In this document: in pieces, positions 10,630-21,101 of the stretch
How positions within the stretch are numbered: the stretch's first letter is position 1
How the letters are laid out: each line of letters begins with the position of its first letter
NCBI GenBank assembly: GCA_022496805.1
Contig: CM040093.1
Location: 6,162,213-6,226,212 of the forward strand
DNA length: 64,000 nucleotides
Reading direction: 5' to 3'
DNA from: Pohlia nutans
Lineage: Eukaryota; Streptophyta; Bryopsida; Bryales; Mniaceae
Translations under genes and position numbers: made by a program
Notes under the pieces: model-generated
The model's input: the letters and a program-made list of their open reading frames with translations, nothing else
Databases searched by the model: none
What the model was told of the DNA's origin: nothing

Positions 10630-11830
10630 ATGGACTTGACCGAGCTTCCCGATGATTGTATAGTCTCGGTTTTGGGCCGCACTACACCATGGGACGCGAC
10701 TCGGTTGGCCAGCGTATGCTCCACTTTCAAAAGAGTTGCGGAGTCTGATGGGCTTTGGCTGAATTTCCTGCCTAGCGATTACAAGAGCATATGTGGAGCG
10801 CAGGGGGAGGCACAAAGCAAGAAAGAGATTGTGAAAATTCTTGTCTCCGGGGTGTCACTTGACCATGGGATGCAGAAGTACATGCTTCTGCCTCGGTCAG
10901 TTGGCATTTGTCGTAAGCTCTCAGTGGCTGCCATGGACGTTGCTTGGGGCTCGGATATGAGGTTCTGGAAATGGGAGCATCCTCGGAGTTCCTGTTTCAG
11001 AAAGGTGTGTGAAGTCAGGGTTTCTTTTCCAATTTTCATTTTTCGCTGTGGTGGCTCCACAATATGAGGGCTTCCAGTTCTGGCGAATTTTTCATAATTT
11101 TCTTGTAATTTGATAGCCACAATACAAAATCTGGCGATTTACAACAATTTTTTTGTTGCAATCTGGCTAAATAATTGCATTTTCCTCCTTGAAATTCCTA
11201 CAGATTTGAGAATTAAACCAAATTTTTTGTCGATATTTAGCCAACTTTAGAATCAGTAATTGTGTAACCTTTGTTTAGGCCTTGCAACTTTCATGTTTGT
11301 AACAATTCTGTAGAAATCGTGTTTATGAGGAGTGTGATGCTTATGGGTTCTGTTGCTTTTGCTTTCAGGTTGCCCACCTGCTTGCAATCTGCTGGCTGGA
11401 GGTTTGTGGAACGTGGAGCTGCTCCTTAGCTCCAGGCTCATACACCGCAGTTTGGCGTCTCCGGGTTGCAAACCCGCAGGGTGGCCGATTCTACTTCCTT
11501 TCATGGCAGAAACCCCTTATATTTACAGTCTCCACCTCAGACGGGCAGGCGTTGGAGAAGACCCTAGACCTTTCCCAGGCACCGGGAAAAGGTTTTGAAG
11601 ATTGGATTGAGTTCGAGGTAGGAAGCTTCACGGTGCCCGGGGAGGAGTTTTCTGCCGTTCAGCAGGTTGATATTGCATATGCCATCCGGGAGACCGATTG
11701 CGCATACTGGAAGGGAGGGCTTTTTCTGGATTGCCTGACATTGCGGCCAACAGGATGCCAAGATGATGTGCAGCCATTTCTGAAGGACAGAGAGTTTAGC
11801 AAAATCCGGGGCCATCCTGGCGTGTTTTAG
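10630..11830 (+). CDS. F-box/PP2-type protein
   Basis: Two exons, 10630-11004 and 11369-11830, give 278 residues. The intron is GT-AG (GTGTGT...TTTCAG) in phase 0. Residues 1-48 are an F-box (LPDDCIVSVL, then W-D-A-TRLASVCSTFKRVAES-D-LW), which binds SKP1 in an SCF ubiquitin ligase. Residues from about 115 on are a phloem-protein-2 (PP2) lectin-like domain: CWLEVCGTWS, then YTAVWRLRVAN, then WIEFEVGSFTVP. F-box/PP2 proteins are a land-plant family of about 250-310 residues, proposed to pick glycosylated targets for ubiquitination. I chose ATG 10630 because the frame upstream has only a TTG, and the F-box usually begins within the first residues. No other gene is close by. Confidence 0.9.
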
Positions 11831-13021
11831 TCGTCCACTGCTGTGATCATCTTGTTTGTAGCCTGACGATTGGGCTGACTGGGCTGACGGCAGTGGCATT
11901 GCGGCATCAAGATTGTCTTGTAAATAACGAGTCTTGTGAAAGCATACTGAAAATGTACAGGAAGTGTATCACTATGTGTTTATCTGTTCACCAGCCACAA
12001 ATTTTGGCAACTACAGTAGTCTAGCTATAGACAGGAGCCCATGTATATCTCTCTTCTTATTTTGAGGTTCATCATCTGCACGACTCCTCTTTTGCTTAAT
12101 TTAATTACGTGTCACAGTTCTCTCATTTGTGTTGATATTCTCAAAGTCTTGCTCTATTATGAAGTGCACTGCGGCTGTCAATTAGTGTCTGGAATGCCCT
12201 AATTGTATTGACTAGTGGTTATGCTGTTTTTGTTGACCTTCGCACAAGATCCAGGTATTTCTCATTCAATCCACGCCCTCAACGTGCGGCATAATCAACC
12301 CTTTGTGATCCAGGTCCATTTTCGACCTGGAACCGTTTTCAGGGATGACTTGGAGAAACCTGCTGGTTTTAGATGATGTATGATGCAAATTTAGGATCTA
12401 AGAGGAGGAATAAATTGGCTCACATCAGTCTAAAACGGAACAGTTCTCATGGGTGACTTGCAGAAACCTGCTGGATTGGCTCGCTAAAATCGATCTGGAG
12501 AGTGGTATCTTCTTCACAAGCCTTGGAGTTTACTACTGGACGTTCTGTCTGCTTGATAAAATTGGATAAGAAAATTCGCTTCTGTCGGTGAAAATGTTCG
12601 TTAACGACAGTTACAAGGAAAAGAAACGAAAAACTGAAAGCAGCCGGCAGCTTGCCGAAGAAGATTGGTCAATGTACAGTACAAAAGATCATTTCAGTCA
12701 TCATTTTATAGACATTCAAAACTCAACGTACCTACCACGTCATAACGGATGAGGCACATTCTGCACTGCCACCGACGATTTGGATTGGAAAATGGATGAA
12801 CATCCAACTGAAAGAAAGACGGCGCTCTTTTGTATGTGTGTCCTTTCAGGGTTGAGCTACTGAAGTAATTGCGCTTAAAGCCGGGGCTTCTCCTTGAGTG
12901 AGCCACTCAGGGTTTTTCATCAGATTCACTGTTGCGTGGGCAGTAGTGAAGATTTTCAGCCAGCCGGTACGTGAATTCGGTTCAATTGTGGGTTTCGCAA
13001 GATGTATCAGGGTTTAAGAGA
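11831..13021. other. 3' flank of the F-box gene and spacer
   Basis: The first few hundred bases are likely 3' UTR. A short imperfect direct repeat with 'cttgcagaaacctgctgg'-like words occurs near 12350 and 12450. No further gene seen. Confidence 0.4.
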
Positions 13022-13265
13022 TCCTCAGGGTTTAAGAAATCTGTGATCACGCATCGTTTTTTTTGAAATCGATGTAATTTATTCCCTCCAGTACGTAATT
13101 GTTTTACCTTTTCCGCTTAAAAGAGTCGTGTTTCAGGGTTCAAGAAACCCGGGATTTCGTCGTGATCACGCATCGCCTTTTTTTTTTAAATTGGTGTGAT
13201 GCATTGCCTCGAGTAGTACGTAATTGTAGATGGGTTTTCCTTTTCCGCTTGAAAGAATCGTGCCT
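13022..13265 (+). repeat. Tandem duplication in the SAP-gene leader (period about 119 bp)
   Basis: Two units share 'cagggtttaagaaa', 'gtgatcacgcatcg' (13043 and 13162), 'agtacgtaattg' and 'ccttttccgcttraaagartcgtg'. They end about 70 bp before the ATG at 13334, so they probably lie in the promoter or 5' UTR. Confidence 0.7.
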
Positions 13266-13333
13266 CGGGAGATCCGCCCGCAAGCAATGGCGACTTCTGG
13301 CAAGTTCGATTTTCGGTAACGTTTTCGGTAACG

Positions 13334-16300
13334 ATGGCTATGGAAGAATTGGAGAGCGTGGCGAGAAATGGGGTAATTGACTTGGGCGATGAGATGGAAG
13401 AGCCGGGATCGGTAATTAGAAATGGCGAGGGAGATGAAGAGGTTTATACAGGGCCCGGTACCGCGGAAAATCCCATTGCGTTCTGGCCGATGTTTGAAAG
13501 GAATACGACGTTCGTGAAGAACAAAATTTCAAGTGCTACGGGAATTGACTTGGACGATCCGGAAGTGCTTGCTGCGATCATGGACGACGACATTATGGAG
13601 TTCTCTTTCGCTGATGCCCATTCGCAGCAAGCCGATGTTGTTCATCTGAGCAGCAGCGAGAGCGGGTATGTCCTCTTCCATTTTCATTCTTCACTCAGAG
13701 AGTTCTTAACCCCAATTTAGGCTTGGGTTAACCCCTAAGCGTCCACTGTATTTTCTGTAGTGTAGGAAAATTGGACCCCCTGCTGGAAAGCATCTGTTTG
13801 TGTGAAAATGACTGCAGTTTGACACTATCGACACTGTTGATCTTGTAGTATAGAACAAGAGCTTTAAAATGATGTATTGCAATCAGCAAACCAAGGTAAA
13901 ATGAGAAAATGCCACCGTTGCAAAGTTCACTGATGCAGATGCCCATATTGGACGTTTTAGACGCTTAGGAGTTACGAATACGATGTGAGTTTGATTTTCT
14001 AGGTGCTGCAAGTGCTTTTCTGATTCTTCTTCGACATAAGAGCAAGGCCTCTTAGTTTTGAGGCCTTCCATTTTTTACCCTCAATTCAAACAATTATGGA
14101 TACAAATTTGGTTACTTATGGTATACTAAGCTTTCAATGGAAAAGAATGCAAATCCTTTCTAGAATCTCGTGAAAAAAAGAATCATGAGTTTTGAGGTCT
14201 TATTGACTAAGATATCGACATATGAAGTTATCAATCCAAAACTACTCAATTTCCAAGTGGATTTTAAAAAAAAATTAGCATTTCATCCAAAAATGTCCCA
14301 AAATTTGTGAATTTGTCATTTCTCAATAATAGACTCAATGTACTTTGCAGTTTTGGATTCTGACCATTTTTTGCGCCTGAAATCTCATTTTGGAAATCAT
14401 GGCATTTCACTCTCCAGCCTACTATATGTGTCTCTACGTATCTTTATTGAAGGGTACTGTACAGTAGACTTTAGTGGTTTCTGAAGTGTTGGTGTTAGTG
14501 CAGTGATGAAGAGGATGGTGACATCAATGGTGAAATTGCAGAAGAACAAGAAGAAATAGTCACTACTCTTAGTCGTGAAGATGCAGTGGTATTCGCTGAA
14601 GTGATGAAAGCTATTAGAGGTGTGTACAATTTCGTTTCGGTTTAGGGTATGAGTATGGTGAAGAATTTTTCTTCGATTGTATGAGAAGTTAGACAGACTG
14701 AAAGTTAGTTGCCTTGTTTGCAGAAGGAGGTGATCTAAGGAAGTTCAAAGTGGATCAATTGAAAACATATTTGCGTCACCATGGGTTACGTATGAGTGGT
14801 GTGAAGTTCGATCTACTGAGTCGCATTCAAGAGCACCAGAGGTATGAAATTTATACTTCCTGTCCTCACACCTTAACCCCTGAAGGACCAAGAAGCCCAA
14901 ATTGGGCTCCATGTTTTTTATAGCAGTTTTGAATAGGTCCTATGTAGACTTGTCTCTTGATCATCAGATGCAATGTTCTTCATTGATTCTAGTGATGTAA
15001 AATCCGGTCCTATCTTAATTATAATTTTTCACAATATGATCGATTGAATTTGTCATTTTAAAACTATGTATCTCTCGGGGAGTGCACTTAAAAGTTAAGA
15101 CTAGGAATCACATGAGTGTGTACTTTTGACCCCCCTATGTATGTACTAAAAAATCATTTAAAATTTGTAAAAATAATATGAAGTTAAACACAATCTAAAG
15201 TTCTTGTTGTATAAATTTCAAAAAATAATCACTTGTAAATGTTTTTAAATTGATTTTTGAAGCGAAAAACAACACATTTTAGTTCAAACTTCTATCATTT
15301 TTGTTATAAGATTTTAAAAACTTTTGGTCCTGAAATTTATACCAAATGATAGATATATACGTAATGATTTGGCACCTAAAAAATCTTAGTTTAAAACTAT
15401 TTTAAAGCCAAGTATTGTAGGGGGTATGCTATTAACGTTCTCACGTGTATTCCTAGTCTTAACTTTTAGTGCACTCCCCGGGATGTATCTTTGGTCCTTT
15501 AAGGGCTAAAGACATGTTGCAATTCTTACTGCACATTAGAAGCCTCGGTCATCTCTTGTCGCATTAAACCTTGTGGTGTGTATTGATCTCAGAATCAATG
15601 ATCCAGGGCGAGCTGAAGAGAGATATCCGAGAGCTTCTTTTTCCATCAATTGTAAAGGTGAAGTTCAGTACTAACAGTAGCAGAGTGTAGCATCCTTCTC
15701 TGTTTCTTGTCTTTCATCTGACCTACGTAACGGTGCAAAATACTAAAAGTTCGTGATGGCTTTTTCTCCCAGGTGACGTATGCCTTGGAGACATGGTGCT
15801 ATTTTTGCAAAACGTATATGATATGTGAGGGTCTGCACTTTTGTTGGAATTCTTGATGTACTGCAGTTATGATTATACTGTGAAATTCAGATTCTGGAAA
15901 ATCCTGAAAGCACTAGTAACGCTTGTATGAGTACCGGTAGATAATACTTTTGATACATTTTGGAGGCTCAATACTAGGATATGCCAACTTAATTGTTACA
16001 GATAGGAGCTTTGTCCAAGCATTGGTTTCTTCGATTTGTTCTTCATTATAATAAATAGTATTCTCTCTTTGGGTTGGGTAGGCCGTTTGACTACGAGATA
16101 CGAAGTGCCAGTGGTCCATCCTTGGGAAAACGTTGGGTGGCTGGTAAAGTTGTCAGTGAGAGTTATGGTGCTGGAAAGCAACAGCACACATTCACAGTGA
16201 GTGAATTATGAAGCTTTTGATATTCTTTTGTCAGGATTTCATGTATTGATAGAGTGAACGTGTGGAGTCATATATTTGAGCTTGGTAACATCTTTCCTGT

Positions 16301-18074
16301 GATGTGACAGATTGAGGTCTTGTGGAGTAGAGGAATAAAGCCTTTTTATTGCATGCGCCCCGTTAAGATCAAGGGCCGCAATTTGTATCGTATGGTCACT
16401 ATGAGACAGGTGTGTTATCCTTCCTCATCACTTTGAAACTTTGAGGATGATATATTTTTTATATTATCTTTCCTTAGAGTTTTGTCCCAAAGAAGGAAAA
16501 CCTCATTTGTTTTCATCAAGCAATTAGATTCTTGGTTGTTAGTATTTTATTTTAAGAGGTCCAACGTGGGAAAAACATGAAGGATCAGGTTGAAGTCTTG
16601 TATCGTTATCTGGTGATAATGTCTTTAAATGTTAGTTTTCTTAGAAGAGCCTAGGCATCAAGTGTTGCAATCTTTTTGTCTTGAAATTGCATGACTTGTG
16701 ATTAAATGGAGAAGGTCCTGTGACATTCTATGCAGCCCTGGAGTAACGAAGCAGAGAGACAAAAGGTGCTGGACGAGAAGCATGCTCGTGGTGCGGCAGC
16801 TCGTGCCCACAGACGGGCTGTGAAGGGACTAAAGTCAAAAGGTCTGCAACTCTTCTCATTCTCGCGTCATGCTTAACCAACTTGAAGGACGGACTCATGG
16901 TTTTAAAATAAAAAAATTAAACGATCATATTGTGAAAAATATAATTTCAATGGGACAAAATTTTATATCACTGGAATTAGTGAAGAATATTACAGACGTT
17001 GAAAGGCCTTATGGGCCTTTAGGGGTTAACTACTTGTTTCAAAGCCCAGCTTGTTGCTCATGCTGTTTGATCTTGCCAGTCCATTAGCATTCTCCATTGT
17101 TTCTCGTCATTCCGGGTTTCTATTACTAGGATACAGGTTTTGTTAGATTCTGAAGTCCCGAATCCAGATCATGGGTGATTCCTTCTGTACGAGTCATCTT
17201 GTATTAACCCCTAAAGGACCAAGGATTCATGGTTTTAAAATGTCAAATTCAATTGATCATATTGTGAAAAATCAATAGTTCAGATGAGACTAAATTTTAT
17301 ATCACCGGAATCAGTGAAGAACAGTGCATGTGTTGGTCAAAAAGGAAGGAAGTTTGAACAAAAACTGTTAAGGCCCAATTTGGGCTTCTTGGTCCGTTAG
17401 GGGTTAACTCACTGGTTTTACAATTTAATGAATCTAGAAGCATAGTATTCTCATTCAACCAAAAGCAGCTTCATGTACTTACCCAATCTTATGCGCAACC
17501 AGGAAAATCAAGAGCGGACTCAAGGGTACACCCTTACAGTCGAGCAGAGTCACACGGTATTGCTCCAACAAACGGAGGCATCCACACACGGTCAAAATCT
17601 CATCAAGGTACTCAGATTGCTCCATCAGTTGCTCCTCTCCACAGCGGTATGCAACATGGGTCCAGAACTGAGCAGGCGGTCTATCAAACCTTCATGGCAA
17701 CCAATAACCCTGAACCCGGAAGGAGTTCCACCCACACCCAGCAGCAGGGTGAATGGCAGAGTGTCAAGTACGTTTCAACACCAGTGCATGGTCATCCTGC
17801 TCAAAGAGCTCTTGCACAAAACCATGGGCAAAAAGAAAATCAAGGCAACAGTAATCCAGCACATGTACAACCTCCTCCAAGGACTCAACATGGAAGGACC
17901 CATCCCCAACACCAAACCAGTTCACAGCACCGTCTAAACCCTAAACCCTCAAATCTTGTTCCATGTTCCAACACTAAATGTGAGCAGGCTGGTGCCATGA
18001 AGTGCATCACGAGGTCATGTGGTTCCTGCTGTTACAAGAACACAACGAGGGGAAGATGCCAAAGACATCGGTGA
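13334..18074 (+). CDS. SAP-domain protein with C-terminal Cys/His-rich motif
   Basis: Nine exons fit GT-AG rules and keep phase: 13334-13665, 14504-14619, 14724-14841, 15593-15657, 15773-15824, 16082-16196, 16311-16409, 16736-16841, 17503-18074 (524 residues). Residues 1-150 are acidic. Residues about 154-189 are a SAP motif (FKVDQLKTYLRHHGLRMSG, then KFDLLSRIQEH), a nucleic-acid-binding helix pair. A conserved-looking middle part (about 190-334) has GDMVLFLQNVYD, GKRWVAGKVVSESYG, then a basic end with RAHRRAVK. Residues 335-488 are low-complexity, rich in Gln, His, Ser and Pro. The last 36 residues form C-x4-C-x7-C-x4-C-x2-CC-x8-C-x2-H, likely zinc-binding and reminiscent of SHI/STY and DUS1L C-terminal fingers. 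A nuclear nucleic-acid-binding role is inference. Exon 9 is the least certain. TTAA elements sit in introns 1, 3 and 8. Confidence 0.78.
13728..13975. mobile_element. TTAA element in intron 1 of the SAP gene (248 bp)
   Basis: The left end is TTAA-CCCCTAAGCGTCC; the right end GACGCTTAGGAG-TTAC has lost the last TTAA base. Its inverted near-copy is at 42072-42320 in an intron of the purple acid phosphatase gene. Confidence 0.78.
14873..15509. mobile_element. TTAA element in intron 3 of the SAP gene (637 bp, with a nested insert)
   Basis: The left end is TTAA-CCCCTGAAGGACC; the right end GGTCCTTTAAGGG-CTAA is mutated. Without the insert at 15074-15482 it resembles the 233-bp element at 18094-18326 throughout (shared 'caagaagcc', 'gcaatgttcttca'). 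Confidence 0.75.
15074..15482. mobile_element. Nested TIR element with 8-bp duplication (409 bp)
   Basis: The direct repeat ATGTATCT flanks it at 15066-15073 and 15483-15490. The inverted ends share CGGGGAGTGCACT, then AAAAGTTAAGACTAGGAAT. An 8-bp target duplication suggests the hAT superfamily. The related element at 18094-18326 lacks it and shows the unbroken site. No coding capacity. Confidence 0.75.
16873..17029. mobile_element. TTAA element in intron 8 of the SAP gene (157 bp)
   Basis: The right end GGCCTTTAGGGG-TTAA is well kept; the left end TTAA-CCAACTTGAAGGAC is decayed. The interior matches the neighbouring element at 17204-17407 and is the reverse of the 18094-18326 type. Confidence 0.65.
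17204..17407. mobile_element. TTAA element in intron 8 of the SAP gene (204 bp)
   Basis: TTAA at 17204-17207 and 17404-17407, with ends CCCCTAAAGGACC and GGTCCGTTAGGGG. It lies 96 bp before the likely start of exon 9. Confidence 0.8.
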
Positions 18075-18093
18075 ACGCTCAGGTACATGCACC

Positions 18094-18326
18094 TTAACCC
18101 CTGAAGGACCAAGAAGCCTGAATTTGTTCTTTTTAACAGTTTTTGAGTAGGTCCTATGTGGAGTTTCTTTTGTTCAAATTTATTTGTGTTTTTGATTAAC
18201 GCATGCAATGTTCTTCACTGATTCCTGTGATATAAAATTTGGTCCCATCTGAATTATAGTTTTCATGATATGAATGATTGAATATGTCATTTTAAAACCG
18301 TGAATCCTTGGTCCTTCACGGGTTGA
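18094..18326. mobile_element. TTAA element just after the SAP-gene stop (233 bp)
   Basis: The left end is TTAA-CCCCTGAAGGACC; the right end GGTCCTTCACGGG-TTGA is mutated. It starts 20 bp after the stop codon, so it is probably part of the 3' UTR. Confidence 0.75.
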
Positions 18327-18619
18327 AGCATACATGTATAATTTTCACACGATGAAATACTGCCACCTGCCAAAATTTCGGTTATGAAAAGTAACTTGTG
18401 TTATCTTTCTCATGCGAGGTTTTTGGAATTTAGAGGGCCAGAATAAGCATAGTGTAGTGCATGGTTCTAACACCATTGTGACTTTAAAAATTCATAACTA
18501 ATTCAAAGAAATTACAAGACAACATGCGTTGAATTTCAATAACCAAAATAATTAAATTCTCACCCTGTGCACAGGTCATTGCTTGCACGGTTTGAGGGTA
18601 GGGAACACTTGAGGGAATA

Positions 18620-18796
18620 CATGGTTGTTTCTTCTGTGCAGGGGTTTCATGTGTGCTAAGCAATTCGTTTGGGCACATACAAATAGCTAAACACATGGTT
18701 GCTTCTTCTGTGCAGGGGCTTCTTGTGTGCGAAGCAATTCATTTGGGCGCATACAAATACTTAACATAGAAATTGCTAAACAATTTGTATGCGCCC
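18620..18796. repeat. Direct repeat (73-bp period) with an inverted tail
   Basis: Two units start at 18620 and 18693 with 'acatggttg', and share 'cttctgtgcaggggyttc' and 'gcacatacaaata'. An inverted piece 'caatttgtatgcgccc' follows at 18781-18796, giving hairpin potential. Function unknown. Confidence 0.6.
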
Positions 18797-19119
18797 AAGA
18801 GTATCATGGACTTGAGTTGAATGATTTTTGGGACCATCCGTGGCAAGTGTCCAGGTACCTCCTTGCCTATTGAAGATTCAACTTTCATCCAAATTATACT
18901 GTTTCATTCAAAATTTCACACCAATTTGAGTACATTCATTCAAAATTCATTCAAGAGTCAAGGTCTTGCGTTGTTTAAACTCTTGTATTAATTGAATTAA
19001 TTTTTGTCAAGTAGTTTAAAGTTGGCCTTGTGGAGATTGGATAATCAAAGGACAGGCGATCTTAAATTTTTGAGATTCAAAATGGCGTGGTTGTTTCAAT
19101 ACTCACAAGTTCTATGTAG
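18797..19119. other. Gene-free spacer
   Basis: No gene seen. It borders the inverted duplication that starts near 19120. Confidence 0.4.
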
Positions 19120-19728
19120 CTGCGAACCGCACAATTTTCAAAACTTGGAAACTGCGGGGGTACATCGAAGGAATGTCAAGAAGAATTTTGTCCCACAACC
19201 GCCCAGACACCGCACAACATGCAGTGAAGGGCTGTTTGCATTTTGTCATATAAATCCAACCTTTCTTCACAAGATTTACAACTATGTTGAATTAACATGA
19301 TCTCTTTGCTTGTTTTGATTATTCCCTGAGTCAGTACTCGACATAGATTCAGTGAACCAATTTCAAGGGAAGTAAACTTATAAATTGCTCTAAAGAAGGT
19401 TTCAAAGTATGCATGTGTGGTCATTAGCATGTCTACGTTACCGGTACATCACTAAGTAGGAACTATCCGCTTTCTAAAATAACTCACTTCATAGGAGAAT
19501 GGACTCCTACTTGTATCAAAGCTTTAAAGTTTTAAAGTACTACTATCAACACCATTTCTAAAGCTTTGATAACTCCTTCAAAGTCTACTACCAACACCAT
19601 TTCTAGAGCTATGATCATTCTTGCATATACGATTTTGCAGATTATAAATTGAATATGGTCTCATTTCTCATAAAATCCTTCAATTTGACACAATTCAAGA
19701 CAAATAATGTCAAAATATGAAAGAAAAT

Positions 19729-20117
19729 AGAGTTAACCGAAAAGAAGAGAGAATACATGTTAGGTGAGGTGAGTCTAACCGGTATCTAAGGCAGCCAAGC
19801 AAACTGGCATTCTTTCCAAAGAATCCAGAATAGAATGGAGTAAACTATTTTGCCGTCACAAAGGAGGCAAAACTAAGACTAAGGTGAGTTCACACAGAGC
19901 CAAGGCTTGGAGGTGATGGTCCACATCCAATTTGAGATAGAATTAGTTGACTGGTTTGATTAGTTGGCTCTCACAACTTGGAGCTCATGTCTAAAATTGA
20001 AGTTGGAGGGTGTTGAGTTCACTATTTGATTTGATTTTGGTTACACTCAAAGAAGACATCGACTCTAATTTCCTAATATTTTGGGGGTCAGATCACCTGT
20101 TCAGATTTCAATTAACT
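19729..20117. mobile_element. AGAGTTAACC-ended MITE (about 389 bp)
   Basis: The left end is AGAGTTAACCGAAA; the right end TTTCAATTAACT is its decayed inverse. It is related to 46418-46827. The duplicated L15 segment near 38705 lacks it, giving an empty site in the same flanking sequence. Superfamily unsettled; the relative shows a 3-bp duplication. Confidence 0.65.
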
Positions 20118-20286
20118 AAAATTCCTAGAAACATACCAAACAAGGTCAAAGCAGCAGCTCCTCAATCACTCATAATTTACAAACACCTGGAAAATTAGAA
20201 GGCAAACTTAGGCAATTTCTTCAAGATTGACTGGTTCGCCTGGTTTAACATTAGAAAGAAGGTCAAAAAATTGTCATTTTCTCATT

Positions 20287-20619
20287 AGGGGGTGTCACAC
20301 CTCTTTCTTCCCATTCTCAGAGAATGGAGAATGGGGTCGTGGCACGCTCTCCTTGAATGGCGGAAGGCCCATTCTCAGAGATTGGAGAATCTCCATTCTT
20401 CTCCTCCATGGGTGAAGAATGGAGAACGGAGAATGGATGAATGGCCCATGCTTGGAGGATGAGTAACCAACTAACAACCTCTATTCTCCATTCTCAATCT
20501 CCACAAACCACAAAAGGGGTGTCACACCTTCTCCATGGAGAAGCTATCCTATTGGCTCCTCTTTTTCCTCATTCTCCATTCTCCAATTCTCCATTCTCCG
20601 AGGAGGTGTGACAACCCCT
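20287..20619. mobile_element. GGAGAATGG-rich MITE (333 bp)
   Basis: The ends AGGGGGTGTCACACCT and AGGTGTGACAACCCCT are inverted repeats. The direct repeat ATT flanks it (20284-20286, 20620-20622). The homologous site in the other L15 segment, near 38530-38550, has a single ATT and no insert. The inside is built of repeated 'ccattctc' and 'gagaatgg' words that can fold on themselves. Confidence 0.78.
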
Positions 20620-21101
20620 ATTGCAAAAGATTGAAGTTACAATGAATATCTTGAATAGTCGAATCAATGCGAGGCAGCTACAACTCTTGTTCAATAATAC
20701 ACCTGCTTGAACGTCAAACTGTCAAACCCCTAAAAAAACCCTTGAGGACACTTCGGCAAATCACAACCCCAGATCACCCTCACATAAAAGCATCACGTAA
20801 GACCACCCCAAATCGCATGCATGGACCCTCTATCATAGTTAACATTGTTCTCGTGCACTTTACAACAACGGAAAGGAATGTCAATGGCCCCATTCAAACC
20901 TGATCTACTGTCATTATACACAGCTCACAGTTCTGCAGGACCTCACTTGACGATGCCTGTCAGCAAGATGGATAGAGAACACAGGTGCATGTGAAAGGAA
21001 GTGTGCATGCTCAAAATTGTGGTAGGCCATTTACATTCATAAATTGATGTTGACCAACATGAGAGAAAGAACAACCGCAACCAAAACCCTAGGTAGGATC
21101 T

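Noticed and set aside
17473..17937. 154-codon frame over the last SAP-gene exon
   Set aside because: It does not join exon 8 in phase and lacks the Cys/His motif that the other frame provides up to its stop at 18074.
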